Shown here: one piece after another, positions 1-8,960 of the stretch
How the letters are laid out: every line of letters begins with the position of its first letter
How positions within the stretch are numbered: position 1 is the stretch's first letter
DNA from: Phycisphaerales bacterium
GTDB taxonomy: Bacteria > Planctomycetota > Phycisphaerae > UBA1845 > UTPLA1
Assembly: GCA_020639075.1 (NCBI GenBank)
Contig: JACKHI010000002.1
Location: forward strand, 372,001 to 436,000
Length of the DNA stretch: 64,000 bases
Direction: 5' to 3'
Position numbers and translations under genes: made by a program
Notes under the pieces: model-generated
Told to the model about the DNA's origin: nothing
The model's input: only the letters and a program-made list of their open reading frames with translations
The model's database searches: none

Positions 1-904
1 CGTGTCGGCGGATGTCGTCCATCACCAACCGCAACGTCGGCCGGCGACATTGCGGCGGAGGGTGCATGTCGAGCGGGGGAGCGTACGAGACTATCGCGTG
101 TTCGGCCCGATGCACTATCGGCATCGCGATAGTCTTGGATTTGTCGACAAGGTGTTTCTGCTGAAGGAAACGGCGAGCGATGAGGCCGTGGGAATTCTCG
201 TCGTCGCGCACGCGCCGATCGAGCTGTCGTTACGGAATCGCGCAACGAATGGGCGGTTCATTCGGAATGTCCGGCGGCTGAACAAGGAGCTGCGAATCGT
301 GCGAAGGTTAATCATGCATCCCGACGTGCGGGGATGCGGTCTGGGGCATCATTTCGTACGGGAATCGCTGCCTCTGGTCGGCGTGCGATTCGTCGAAGCG
401 CTGGCCGCGATGGGAACGGTCAATCCGGTGTTCGAGAAAGCGGGGATGCACTGCGTGGGGCAGTGTCCACAGCCGAAGGGTCGATTGCGACTTCTCGAAC
501 GACTCTCCAAGTGGGGTGTGGATCCGTTTTCGGCCGAGTTTGCGCAGTCGATCGAGCAACGACCGCGTGTGCGGAGGTTTGTGGAGGCGACGATCCAGGA
601 CTGGGTCACGTCGCTTCATACGCCGCTCAAGTACTCACCCGAGACACGGACGTCGAAGCAGTTGTCCGGGGCGTTCCGACAACTTCTTGGGAGGCCTCCT
701 ATGTACTATCTTTGGGATCGCGATGGGGAGTATCCGCGAATTGCCGAGGCGTCGAAGCAGCCGGAGCGCGATCGAGGCGCGGCGGACCGCGCCGAACGCG
801 AACGGGATGCGCTGCGGTCGACGTCGGGCAAGGACAAGCTGCGACCGACACGGAATCGGCGACGCGGTTCGGATTCGCGGTCGAATGCGCGGCGTCGGCG
901 GTAG
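1..904 (+). CDS. GNAT-type acetyltransferase domain protein, 5' truncated (COG2401-like)
   Basis: The frame is open from the window edge, so the visible 300 residues are the C-terminal part of a longer protein. Around residues 95-125 there is a GNAT motif A-like stretch (RRLIMHPDVRGCGLGHHFV) and later 'EKAGM', as in the acetyltransferase half of the ABC-ATPase/acetyltransferase fusions grouped as COG2401; that family assignment is from memory of the motif pattern and the ATPase half, if present, lies outside the window. The last 50 residues are Arg/Asp-rich and low in complexity. The substrate is unknown. The next gene, murA, starts about 195 bp downstream on the same strand and looks independent. 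Confidence 0.55.
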   Translation, partial: VSADVVHHQPQRRPATLRRRVHVERGSVRDYRVFGPMHYRHRDSLGFVDKVFLLKETASDEAVGILVVAHAPIELSLRNRATNGRFIRNVRRLNKELRIVRRLIMHPDVRGCGLGHHFVRESLPLVGVRFVEALAAMGTVNPVFEKAGMHCVGQCPQPKGRLRLLERLSKWGVDPFSAEFAQSIEQRPRVRRFVEATIQDWVTSLHTPLKYSPETRTSKQLSGAFRQLLGRPPMYYLWDRDGEYPRIAEASKQPERDRGAADRAERERDALRSTSGKDKLRPTRNRRRGSDSRSNARRRR

Positions 905-1098
905 CCGGGAGATCGCGTTTCGATCGGGAGGACACTTGGCGACGCTGGTTTCGTGAACTGCCTGAAGGCAGTGGCACCCGGCGCAGTGAGTTGTCGGGAT
1001 TTCGCATTGCGCGGCGGACACTATAATCGGGCCACGTTGTTGGGCAGGCCAGGCGGCGGTGACGCAGGCCAAATCACGGAACCACCAGGGGGCATCCT

Positions 1099-2367
1099 GT
1101 GGATCGATTCGTTATCAATGGCAACAAACGGCTGAAGGGCACGATTCGTGTCAATGGCTCGAAGAACGCATCATTGCCGATCCTCGCGGCCTCTCTTTTG
1201 ACGGAAGGCGAGAGCACGATCAAGGGCGTTCCCGATCTCTCCGACACGCAGCACCTGTGTTACCTTCTCGAACGCCTCGGGATGCAGGTGACGCGCGAAG
1301 AGAAGGGCGACATCAAGCTGCGCGTTGAGGACGAGATGAACTGTCACGCCGAGTACGACCTCGTTCGCAAGATGCGGGCGAGCGTCTGCGTGATGGGGCC
1401 GCTCCTGGCGCGGCGCGGACGTGCGCAAGTGAGCCTCCCCGGCGGTTGCAACATCGGCTATCGACCGATCGGTCTGCATCTGCAGGGGCTCGAAGCGCTG
1501 GGCGCCGACGTCGAATTGATCGGCGGCGACATTCATCTCAAGGCGAAGAAGCTGCGTGGCGCGGAGGTATTTCTCGGAGGACCGTTCGGGTCGACGGTGC
1601 TTGGCACGGCAAACGTGTTGATGGCTGCATGCCTTGCAGAGGGAACAACGGTTATCGAGTGTGCTGCATGCGAGCCGGAGGTGACGGACCTCGCGGATTA
1701 TCTGAACAAGTGCGGCGCGCGAATCACGGGGCAGGGCACGCCGCGGATCACGATCGAGGGCGTTACGCAGCTTCGCGGCTGCGAGCATGAAATCGTGCCG
1801 GACCGCATCGAGGCGGGAACGTTCATCATCGCGTCTGCGATTACGAACGGTGACGTGAAGATTGAGAATTGCCGATTGGATCACTTGCTGGCGCTCGTGG
1901 ATCGCCTGCGTGCGATCGGCGTGAATGTCGAGCGTACGGCGGACGGCATGGTGCAAGTGTCATCGGCACGGCGACTCGAGCCGGTGACGATCACGACGCA
2001 GCCGTATCCCGGATTTCCGACGGACCTTCAAGCGCAGGCGATGTCGCTTCTGTGCCTTGCGGACGGCAACAGCGTCGTAACGGAGAAGATATTTCCGGAT
2101 CGATTCGTTCATGTTGCGGAATTGAATCGAATGGGTGCGCGGTTGCGGAAGGAAGGCCCGACGGTCATCGTCGAAGGCGTCAAGCACCTGGTCGGCGCGC
2201 CGGTCATGGCGAGCGATTTGCGAGCCTCGGCGGCGCTGGTACTCGCGGGGCTCGTGGCGAAGGGTACGACGACTGTTTCCCGCGTGTATCATATCGATCG
2301 CGGTTATGATCGAATCGAGCAGCGATTGAACGCGCTCGGGGCTGATATTCGCCGCGTACCGGAATGA
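1099..2367 (+). CDS. murA: UDP-N-acetylglucosamine 1-carboxyvinyltransferase (MurA)
   Basis: Transfers enolpyruvate from PEP to UDP-GlcNAc, the first committed step of peptidoglycan synthesis in the cytoplasm. The 422 residues span the full EPSP-synthase-like inside-out barrel, usual for the family. The N-terminus carries 'NGSKNASLPILAASLL' with the substrate-binding Lys-Asn, and the active-site loop 'LPGGCNIGYRP' carries the catalytic Cys at residue 117 (the Cys that fosfomycin alkylates in sensitive enzymes; Asp replaces it in resistant ones). The GTG start is chosen because a purine-rich AGGGGG lies just upstream. A strong hairpin (2421-2450) follows. Possession of murA fits the finding that planctomycetes make peptidoglycan. 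Confidence 0.96.
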   Translation: MDRFVINGNKRLKGTIRVNGSKNASLPILAASLLTEGESTIKGVPDLSDTQHLCYLLERLGMQVTREEKGDIKLRVEDEMNCHAEYDLVRKMRASVCVMGPLLARRGRAQVSLPGGCNIGYRPIGLHLQGLEALGADVELIGGDIHLKAKKLRGAEVFLGGPFGSTVLGTANVLMAACLAEGTTVIECAACEPEVTDLADYLNKCGARITGQGTPRITIEGVTQLRGCEHEIVPDRIEAGTFIIASAITNGDVKIENCRLDHLLALVDRLRAIGVNVERTADGMVQVSSARRLEPVTITTQPYPGFPTDLQAQAMSLLCLADGNSVVTEKIFPDRFVHVAELNRMGARLRKEGPTVIVEGVKHLVGAPVMASDLRASAALVLAGLVAKGTTTVSRVYHIDRGYDRIEQRLNALGADIRRVPE

Positions 2368-2420
2368 TGCCGGCGGCGTCTGGCTACCTATTGGCACCCA
2401 CCAAGAAGTGCACAAACGCA

Positions 2421-2450
2421 AACAGCCCTCCGATGAATCGGAGGGCTGTT
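2421..2450. terminator. Bidirectional hairpin terminator between murA and the convergent prepilin-like gene
   Basis: A 13-bp perfect stem (AACAGCCCTCCGA / TCGGAGGGCTGTT) with a TGAA loop lies between the ends of two convergent genes. It is followed by a T-rich stretch (GTTCTTTC) on the plus strand only, so it probably serves murA best but can also stop transcripts from the opposite gene. Confidence 0.75.
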
Positions 2451-2499
2451 GTTCTTTCGATCATTGCGCTGATCGGTGATTGATCGTTTCGACGTCGAA

Positions 2500-3519
2500 T
2501 CAGCTGCCGATTTCTATCGTGCCTGTGCCATATCGCTGACGCACATCCGGATAAAGGGAGCCTTGTGTGAGCTTTGATCCCGCAGGCAGCCACATGTGCG
2601 GGTTAGCGGCCTCAAGATCTCCGAGCTTTTCGCTGTGGCCGTCCATGAAAATGAAGTTCGCTTTGAACGCATTGCCGGGCGCTTTGGGTGGCGGAACGCT
2701 TGTCGAGTGTCGGAAGGCGTAAATGCGTGCGTCGAAGCTACCGCCTGACAGACCGGCGCGATCCCAACTTCGGCTGAACGTGCTGTATGGGGCGACGTCA
2801 GCGAAGGTGCCACCCCACGCCGCCTGGGCCGTGAGGTCGTAGTCCGGTTTGATGCTTGTCGTGGAGTAGCGTGCGCCGTCGGCGGCGAAAACCTTCTTGG
2901 ATACATCGCCCATGCGCGTCAATCGCGGGCTCCAGCCGGTAGGCAGTTGTTCTTCGTGAAAATTGCCGTATGTGGAGATACCGTCGCCGCCGCTGGCTAC
3001 ATGTTCAAAGAGCATGTAGCGCGACGTGTTGTAGCTGACCATCGGGCCCGTACCTGCATTGGGACCTGCGTACCAGGTTGCGAGGAAGTCATTCGCCGAG
3101 CAGAGGAACAGGGGCATGCCGCGAATCTCATTGAATCGCTTGATTGTTTCGGAAGTGCCGTTTCCTTCCGGCAGCGGGTATCCCATCATCTTGGCCATTG
3201 GGCCCATCCAGTCCCATCGCTGTGTGGCGGCGCCGGATGCGAAGCTACCGACGATGTAGGCGCCTGAACCGGCCGGCGATCCGATGATCCAGTCGTCGTT
3301 GTCGGTTGCGTAGAATTGAACGCCCGTTCCGATCTCCTTCATCTTGGCCTGACAACTCACGGCCTTGGCCGTTCGCCTGGCGCCGGACAGGACCGGCAAC
3401 AGGATTGAAAGCAAGACGGAAATGATGGAGATGACGACGAGTAGTTCGATCAGCGTGAACGCCTGTCGACGTGCCAAGGTCCCAGAATCCGATTGCCGAT
3501 TATTCCGAACGATATCCAT
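2500..3519 (-). CDS. Prepilin-like protein with N-terminal methylation motif and H-X9-DG type C-terminus
   Basis: The N-terminus reads RRQAFTLIELLVVISIISV, a type IV prepilin/type II pseudopilin cleavage site (between A and F, Glu at +5) followed by a hydrophobic helix of about 20 residues. The rest (to residue 339) is a large globular domain with a C-terminal 'FIFMDGHSEKL', as in the big H-X9-DG families of pseudopilin-like proteins multiplied in planctomycetes. It is expected to be cleaved by a prepilin peptidase and sit in the inner membrane or an appendage; the individual role is unknown. It stands alone and converges on murA. Confidence 0.85.
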   Translation of the reverse strand: MDIVRNNRQSDSGTLARRQAFTLIELLVVISIISVLLSILLPVLSGARRTAKAVSCQAKMKEIGTGVQFYATDNDDWIIGSPAGSGAYIVGSFASGAATQRWDWMGPMAKMMGYPLPEGNGTSETIKRFNEIRGMPLFLCSANDFLATWYAGPNAGTGPMVSYNTSRYMLFEHVASGGDGISTYGNFHEEQLPTGWSPRLTRMGDVSKKVFAADGARYSTTSIKPDYDLTAQAAWGGTFADVAPYSTFSRSWDRAGLSGGSFDARIYAFRHSTSVPPPKAPGNAFKANFIFMDGHSEKLGDLEAANPHMWLPAGSKLTQGSLYPDVRQRYGTGTIEIGS

Positions 3520-3895
3520 CTCGTTGCGCCCTTTCTGACTTTCTTTCGATCTGCCGAGATCTCGTTGTAACCCGAATTCGGGTCAACTGCGTTGCGTTCT
3601 GAGAGATTGCTCGTGCAGAATTGCATGCGTGTCATTTGCTCGCGTGAGAGATTGTAATTCAGCGATTGGGGACGTCATCAGAAACGCGCGATCTCTGCAT
3701 TAAGAAATCAAGAAGTCTTCATCATTGAAATCCGAAGGCGGCATGAGAAATGCACAATCGCACGTTGCGGCATTGACGCGCACGACGGCGCTCGTAGATT
3801 GCGCCCGAATCGTGATTTGCTTTTGATTCACCAATGCGGACGGCGTCGTTCGCCGCGACTCTGGCGGAAGCCTGAAGACGTCTGAAAGTACCCCA
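3520..3895. other. Intergenic region, divergent promoters expected
   Basis: 376 bp between the divergent prepilin-like gene and the zinc-ribbon membrane protein. No convincing ORF, RNA or repeat is seen. The middle (about 3640-3760) is lower in GC than its surroundings, as expected for promoters, but no clear -35/-10 pair was identified. Confidence 0.4.
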
Positions 3896-4348
3896 ATGAT
3901 GTCACAACAGAATGACGGAAGAGACCGAATTCACAAGATCAAACTCGGTGTGGCGGTCGTCCTCTTCATCGTCGCTGGCGCATTGGCCGCGAGGTCTCTC
4001 TTGCAGGACTCGCCGGCCGACTACGCCAACGATCGCGGCTTCAAATGCAGCGAGTGCGGGCATGACTACGCGTATGTCATCAGGTCGGGCGACTTCGAAC
4101 CGCTGGAGTGCCCGAAGTGTCATCAGCGCTCGGCGTATCAGGCCGAAATGTGCTTCTGGACGAAGGGGCCGGACGGTCAATATGTCGCCAAGACGGAGCC
4201 GACGCTCGTCCTTCTGAAGAGTCGCATCGATCCGACATCCGACGAGCCGACGTACTGCCCGGACTGCGGGCACGAAGTCGTCGGGCACAACCCGAGACCC
4301 AGCGAGGCGCTGATGCTGGAGGCATCCGGGCGCGAGGGTCGCGACTAG
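3896..4348 (+). CDS. Small membrane-anchored zinc-ribbon protein, function unknown
   Basis: 150 residues. One N-terminal transmembrane helix (about residues 16-34, LGVAVVLFIVAGALAARSLL) is followed by three CxxC knuckles: CSECGH near 50, CPKC near 71 and CPDCGH near 122. Two or more of these should form zinc ribbons outside or below the membrane. Short zinc-ribbon membrane proteins are often partners of prepilin-like secretion genes in planctomycetes, and the divergent neighbour is one; this link is only an inference. No specific family is recognised. Confidence 0.7.
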   Translation: MMSQQNDGRDRIHKIKLGVAVVLFIVAGALAARSLLQDSPADYANDRGFKCSECGHDYAYVIRSGDFEPLECPKCHQRSAYQAEMCFWTKGPDGQYVAKTEPTLVLLKSRIDPTSDEPTYCPDCGHEVVGHNPRPSEALMLEASGREGRD

Positions 4349-4679
4349 CGATTCAATTCGGTCAACAACGGCACGCGTGCGCGGCCGAACTCATGAATCG
4401 GTGTCATCCGGCTGAGTTCGAACAAAGTCGCTGGATGCGGCAAAGCATGCGATCGCGCAAATCCTCGCGATTCGGATTCATCACTTCTTAAGCATTTGGC
4501 GATTCTATTTCATCAAATCCTATTGGTTCGGACTGATCAGAATTCCGCTCGGCGCGATACGTTCACGGTATGAACGGCCGAGGGGTTGCCGTGACGAAAT
4601 GATTGTCGCATCGCGATATCGTCGATCGCGTGATCGCGCAGTCGGTGCGACGTGAGATTCTTCGGAGGAGAATGAACGC
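4349..4679. other. Intergenic region upstream of the secreted repeat protein
   Basis: 331 bp without a supportable gene. The last 20 bp contain a strong ribosome binding site (GGAGGAG at 4664-4670) that fixes the ATG at 4680. No clear promoter or terminator hairpin was found. Confidence 0.4.
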
Positions 4680-7600
4680 ATGGTCAAGAATCGGAAGGTA
4701 TCAGGACGCTGTACGACGGGGCTCGCGATGATCGCGATTACGTTGTGCGCCACGACGCAAGGAATTGCGCAACTCCAGTTTAATGGCGGCGCGACGGTGG
4801 ATTTCACGGGATTCACGGGTGCAGGATTCTCGCCGTCTCCTGCAGCTGGCCAGCTCAACTCGAATGAGTGGGCCGTGACGGGACTCAGCGACGGGTCATC
4901 GACTTTCGGCGGTACATCGGTGACAGGTGACTTTGCTCGCGGTCCCAGCGGCGGCGGCGTCACGACCGGCGGCGTTTACGCGTTTACGATCAGCGGTAAC
5001 GTCGCGCTCGGCGTTCAGCCGGCGGGCTCGGACTTCACGCCGGGCACGTTTACGCTGCGTGTACAGAATGTCACCGGCGCGACACTGACATCGGTCGATG
5101 TGTCGTATGTCGCGTATTACCTCAACGATCAGACGCGCGGCAACTCGTTCAACTTCTCCTATTCGACGAATGGAAGCAGCTTCACGAACGTTCCTTCGCT
5201 GGATGTCGCTTCGCCGGCGGCGTCGGGCGGTACGTGGGTCGCGAATCCGCGGAGTACGACGATCGCGGGCATCAATGTGGCTGACGGCGGCCTGTTCTAT
5301 CTTCGATGGACGGGCGACGACATCGACGGCGGCGGAAGCCGTGACGAGTTCGCGTTGGACGACATCGTCCTGGGCGGCGGCGGCGATCCGATGGGCGCCT
5401 GTACGACGATTGACGGCTGCGTCGTCACGACGTCTGACGACTGCAACAACCTGGGCGGCTTCTACGAGGGCGACGGAACTGTCTGTCCGGCGCCGGTCGG
5501 TGCGTGTTGCGAAGGTCTGGTGTGCAGCGATGGCATCACGGAATCGGACTGCCTCAGCGTTTCCGGATCTTACAAGGGTGACAATTCGAACTGTGCGACG
5601 CCGGGCATCTGCGATCCCGGCGCCGGCGCGTGCTGCGTTTCGGGCGTCTGCTCGGTCGCTGCGAATCCGGGCGACTGCTGCTCGATGAACGGTGTTTACC
5701 TCGGCGAAGGCACGGCCTGCAATGCCGGCGCATGTGATCCGGTCGGTACGATTGAAGACACGAAGCTGCTCGCGGACGCCACGCCGATCACGGTCGCGGA
5801 CGTTGTCATCGTTTCGACGACGGACCTCATTTCGAGCGCGAACTCCAAGAGCATCACGGTCCAGGACATGTCGGGCCCGGCGGGCGCGGCGCGCGGCATC
5901 ACGGTCTTTGGACCGAATGCGGACATCGACGCGATCCTGGGTGCGGCCGGTCCCGGCAGCATCATTTCGATTTCCGGCGAGCTGGACATCTTCAGCGGCC
6001 TGAATGAGCTGTCGTTCATCACGGGTTATCAGATTTGCGGAAACACGACGAGCGTTCCGGCTCCGATCGCCATCACGACGGCGGACATGCAGGACGGCAG
6101 CGCGACGGCCGAAGGCCTCGAGAGTGTTCTTGTCACGCTGTCCTGCGTCGAGTTCAACGATGCCGGCAACACGTTTGCGGGTGGAACAAACTACACGGTG
6201 ACGGAGCAGGGCGGCAGCCAGACGGCGGTCGTTCGCCTTGCGACGGCTTCCTTGGATCTGGTTGGCCAGACGATTCCGACGGGCGGCGTCGCCGTCACGG
6301 GTATTCTGAGTCAGTTCGATGGTTCGGCGCCGTTCGACGGCGGATACCAGTTGCTGGTCCGTTCGATCAGCGACATTACGCCTTGCGGCACGGCCGTCGG
6401 CGCGTGTTTCATCAACGGCGGACTGGACTGCATTGTCACGACGCTCAGCGACTGCAACAGTCAGAGCGGCAGCTACCAGGGCGACGGCACATCGTGTCCG
6501 CTTCCGATCGGCGCCTGCTGCGAAAGCAACGGCACGATCTGCAACGACGGCATCACGCAGTTCGACTGCGAAGCGGTCGGCGGCACGTACCGCGGTGATG
6601 ACAGCGTCTGCAGCACGATGGGCATTTGCGAACTGGGCGCCGGCGCCTGCTGTCTTCCGGGCGACACTTGCCAGATTGCGGCGACTCCGAATGACTGCTG
6701 TTCCATGGGTGGGCTCTACGCGGGTGAGGGCACGACGTGCACCGCCGGTGTCTGCGATGCGTTCCTGACGATTGCGGAAGCTCGAGCTTCGACCCCCGGC
6801 GATCCGATCATCGTTGCCAACGGCATCGTGGTCGAGACGACGGACCTGATCAACAGTGGCGCGTCCAAGAGCATCACGATCCAGGACATGTCCGGTCCGG
6901 CCGGCGCCGATCGCGGCGTGACGGTGTTCGGACCGAACGCGACGATTGATGAGATCCTCGCGGCCGTCGTTCCGGGCAGCCTGATCACGATCAGCGGTCA
7001 GCTTGCACCGTTCAACGGCCTCGACGAGATCAGCTTCATCGACAGCTTCCAGGTCTGTGGCTCCGCCGCAGTCCCGGCGCCGATCGCGATCACGACGACG
7101 GACATGCAGGACGGCAGCGCGACAGCTGAAGGGCTCGAGAGCACGCGCGTCACGCTGTCGTGCGTCACGTTCAATGATGCGGGCGGCACGTTTGCGGTCG
7201 GCAACTACACGGTTACGGACGTCTTCAACAGCCAGACGGCGACGGTTCGCGTCCAGACGACCGATCTCGATCTCGTCGGCCAGACGATTCCGGCGGGCCA
7301 GGTTGCGATCACGGGTATCCTGACGCAGTTCGACAGCTCGGCGCCGCTTGATGGCGGGTATCAGCTTCTGCCGGTTTCCATCGCGGACATCGGCGCGTGC
7401 GGTGCGGCCACGGGTGCATGCATTCTGCCCAGCACGGACTGCATCATCACGACGGAAGCGGATTGCATGAGCCAGAGCGGTGCCTACCAGGGTGACGGTT
7501 CGGCGTGTCCGATGCCGACGGGTGCTTGCTGCACTGGCGAGACATGCTCCGACGGTGTGACGCAGTCGACTTGCGAAACGGGCGGCGGCGCCTATCAGGG

Positions 7601-8759
7601 CGATGCTTCGGTCTGCGGTCCGACCACATGCGACCTCGGCGCCGGCGCTTGCTGTCTGCCGAATGACACGTGCCAACTCGCGGCGGATTCGGCGGAATGC
7701 TGCTCGCTGGGCGGCGTATTCCTGGGTGGCGGAACGTCCTGCACGGCCGGCGCCTGTGACGGCGTCGTTTCGATCGAAGAATCCCGATCGATCGCCGATG
7801 GCATGACGGTGACGCTGGCCAATGTCGTTGTCGCCGAGACGATTGACACGGTGTCGAGCGGCAGCGTGAAGAGCTTCACGGTTCAGGACATGTCCGGCGC
7901 CGGCAGCGACGATCGCGGCATCACGGTCTTTGGATCGAATGCCGACATCGATGCGATCCTTGCCCAGGCACCTGCGAACAGCGTGCTGTCGATCACGGGA
8001 ACGCTCAGCTCGTTCAACGGTCTGCGAGAGCTTGTTTCGCCGTTCACGGTCAATCAGGTTTGCGGAACGACGGCGAGCCCGACGCCTGTGGCGATCACGA
8101 CGGCCGATCTTCAGGACGGCGCGACGGCTGCCGAGGACTACGAGAGCGTTCGCGTCACGCTGGCTTGTGTAACGTTCAACGACGCCGGCGGCGTCTTTGC
8201 GGGCGGCGCGAACTACATCGTCACGGACACGATGACGAGCCAGACAGTGACGGTTCGCGTCGGCACGGCGGATCTGGATCTCGTCGGTCAGACGATCCCG
8301 TCGGGTGAAGTTGCGATCACGGGCTTCGTGTCGCAGTTTGACGCGTCGGATCCGCGCGACGGCGGTTATCAGTTGCAGCTCGTTCGATTTTCGGATATCG
8401 GCGCCTGTGCGCAGACGGACGGCGCTTGCTGCGTCGCGCCGAGCTTCGGCAGCTGTCCGACGTGTCCCGGCGACATGAACGGCGACAACGCCATCACGAT
8501 CGGCGACGTCGCCGACTTCGTGAATGCTCTGCTGGGGCAGCCGATCGGCAATCCGGGCGCCGAGTCGTGTGCGAACACGGATCTCGACGGCAACGGCGAC
8601 GTGAACGGCCTCGACACGCAGTCGTTCATCGCACTGTTGACGAGCAACGCGACCTGCGGCAACACGTGTCAGGTTACGTCGGCGGCGAACTGCACGCAGC
8701 TCGGCGGAACATTCCAGGGCACGGGATCGACCTGCGATCTGGATCCCTGCAATCCGTAA
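4680..8759 (+). CDS. Secreted protein with three long OB-fold/Cys-rich tandem repeats and a dockerin-like C-terminus
   Basis: 1359 residues with a signal peptide (cleavage near the Ala-Gln at about 32). After a beta-rich N-terminal domain, three tandem blocks of about 350 residues follow. Each has Cys-rich 'GACC...C-DGIT...DC' modules and an OB-fold-like domain (SKSITIQDMSGPAGADRGITVFG), the type seen at the front of large extracellular nucleases and lamin-tail proteins. The C-terminus has paired calcium-binding dockerin-like repeats (GDMNGDNAITIGDVADFVN; TDLDGNGDVNGLDTQSFI) and a last Cys-rich motif. The protein is expected on the cell surface or secreted. A terminator and the endonuclease I gene follow, which may mean joint use on DNA, but this is inference. 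The catalytic role, if any, is not visible. Confidence 0.8.
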   Translation: MVKNRKVSGRCTTGLAMIAITLCATTQGIAQLQFNGGATVDFTGFTGAGFSPSPAAGQLNSNEWAVTGLSDGSSTFGGTSVTGDFARGPSGGGVTTGGVYAFTISGNVALGVQPAGSDFTPGTFTLRVQNVTGATLTSVDVSYVAYYLNDQTRGNSFNFSYSTNGSSFTNVPSLDVASPAASGGTWVANPRSTTIAGINVADGGLFYLRWTGDDIDGGGSRDEFALDDIVLGGGGDPMGACTTIDGCVVTTSDDCNNLGGFYEGDGTVCPAPVGACCEGLVCSDGITESDCLSVSGSYKGDNSNCATPGICDPGAGACCVSGVCSVAANPGDCCSMNGVYLGEGTACNAGACDPVGTIEDTKLLADATPITVADVVIVSTTDLISSANSKSITVQDMSGPAGAARGITVFGPNADIDAILGAAGPGSIISISGELDIFSGLNELSFITGYQICGNTTSVPAPIAITTADMQDGSATAEGLESVLVTLSCVEFNDAGNTFAGGTNYTVTEQGGSQTAVVRLATASLDLVGQTIPTGGVAVTGILSQFDGSAPFDGGYQLLVRSISDITPCGTAVGACFINGGLDCIVTTLSDCNSQSGSYQGDGTSCPLPIGACCESNGTICNDGITQFDCEAVGGTYRGDDSVCSTMGICELGAGACCLPGDTCQIAATPNDCCSMGGLYAGEGTTCTAGVCDAFLTIAEARASTPGDPIIVANGIVVETTDLINSGASKSITIQDMSGPAGADRGVTVFGPNATIDEILAAVVPGSLITISGQLAPFNGLDEISFIDSFQVCGSAAVPAPIAITTTDMQDGSATAEGLESTRVTLSCVTFNDAGGTFAVGNYTVTDVFNSQTATVRVQTTDLDLVGQTIPAGQVAITGILTQFDSSAPLDGGYQLLPVSIADIGACGAATGACILPSTDCIITTEADCMSQSGAYQGDGSACPMPTGACCTGETCSDGVTQSTCETGGGAYQGDASVCGPTTCDLGAGACCLPNDTCQLAADSAECCSLGGVFLGGGTSCTAGACDGVVSIEESRSIADGMTVTLANVVVAETIDTVSSGSVKSFTVQDMSGAGSDDRGITVFGSNADIDAILAQAPANSVLSITGTLSSFNGLRELVSPFTVNQVCGTTASPTPVAITTADLQDGATAAEDYESVRVTLACVTFNDAGGVFAGGANYIVTDTMTSQTVTVRVGTADLDLVGQTIPSGEVAITGFVSQFDASDPRDGGYQLQLVRFSDIGACAQTDGACCVAPSFGSCPTCPGDMNGDNAITIGDVADFVNALLGQPIGNPGAESCANTDLDGNGDVNGLDTQSFIALLTSNATCGNTCQVTSAANCTQLGGTFQGTGSTCDLDPCNP

Positions 8760-8811
8760 TCGGGGCAGGTAGTCAGGTTAATGGTCGAACTTCGGTTTGA
8801 CGGCTAAGACG

Positions 8812-8853
8812 CGCTGCCCCTCGGGAGTTTTCCCGGGGGGCAGCGTTTTATTG
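8812..8853 (+). terminator. Rho-independent terminator after the repeat protein
   Basis: The stem CGCTGCCCC... / ...GGGGGCAGCG with a small internal mismatch encloses a loop near GAGTTTTC and is followed by TTTTA. It ends the preceding gene's transcript about 55 bp after its stop codon. Confidence 0.85.
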
Positions 8854-8960
8854 AGGATTGATAGCCTTCGTGTATTGTGAGCCTGTTGCCTCGCCGCAAC
8901 AGGTGAATCCGGCAGTTGTCGGATCATTCGACAAATGATGCTATTAGGGGAAACCACTCT

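Noticed and set aside
4896..7676. 926-codon minus-strand open frame
   Set aside because: It is antisense to a repetitive GC-rich secreted protein with a signal peptide and known domains. The translation is Arg/Ala/Asp-rich with no recognisable domain.
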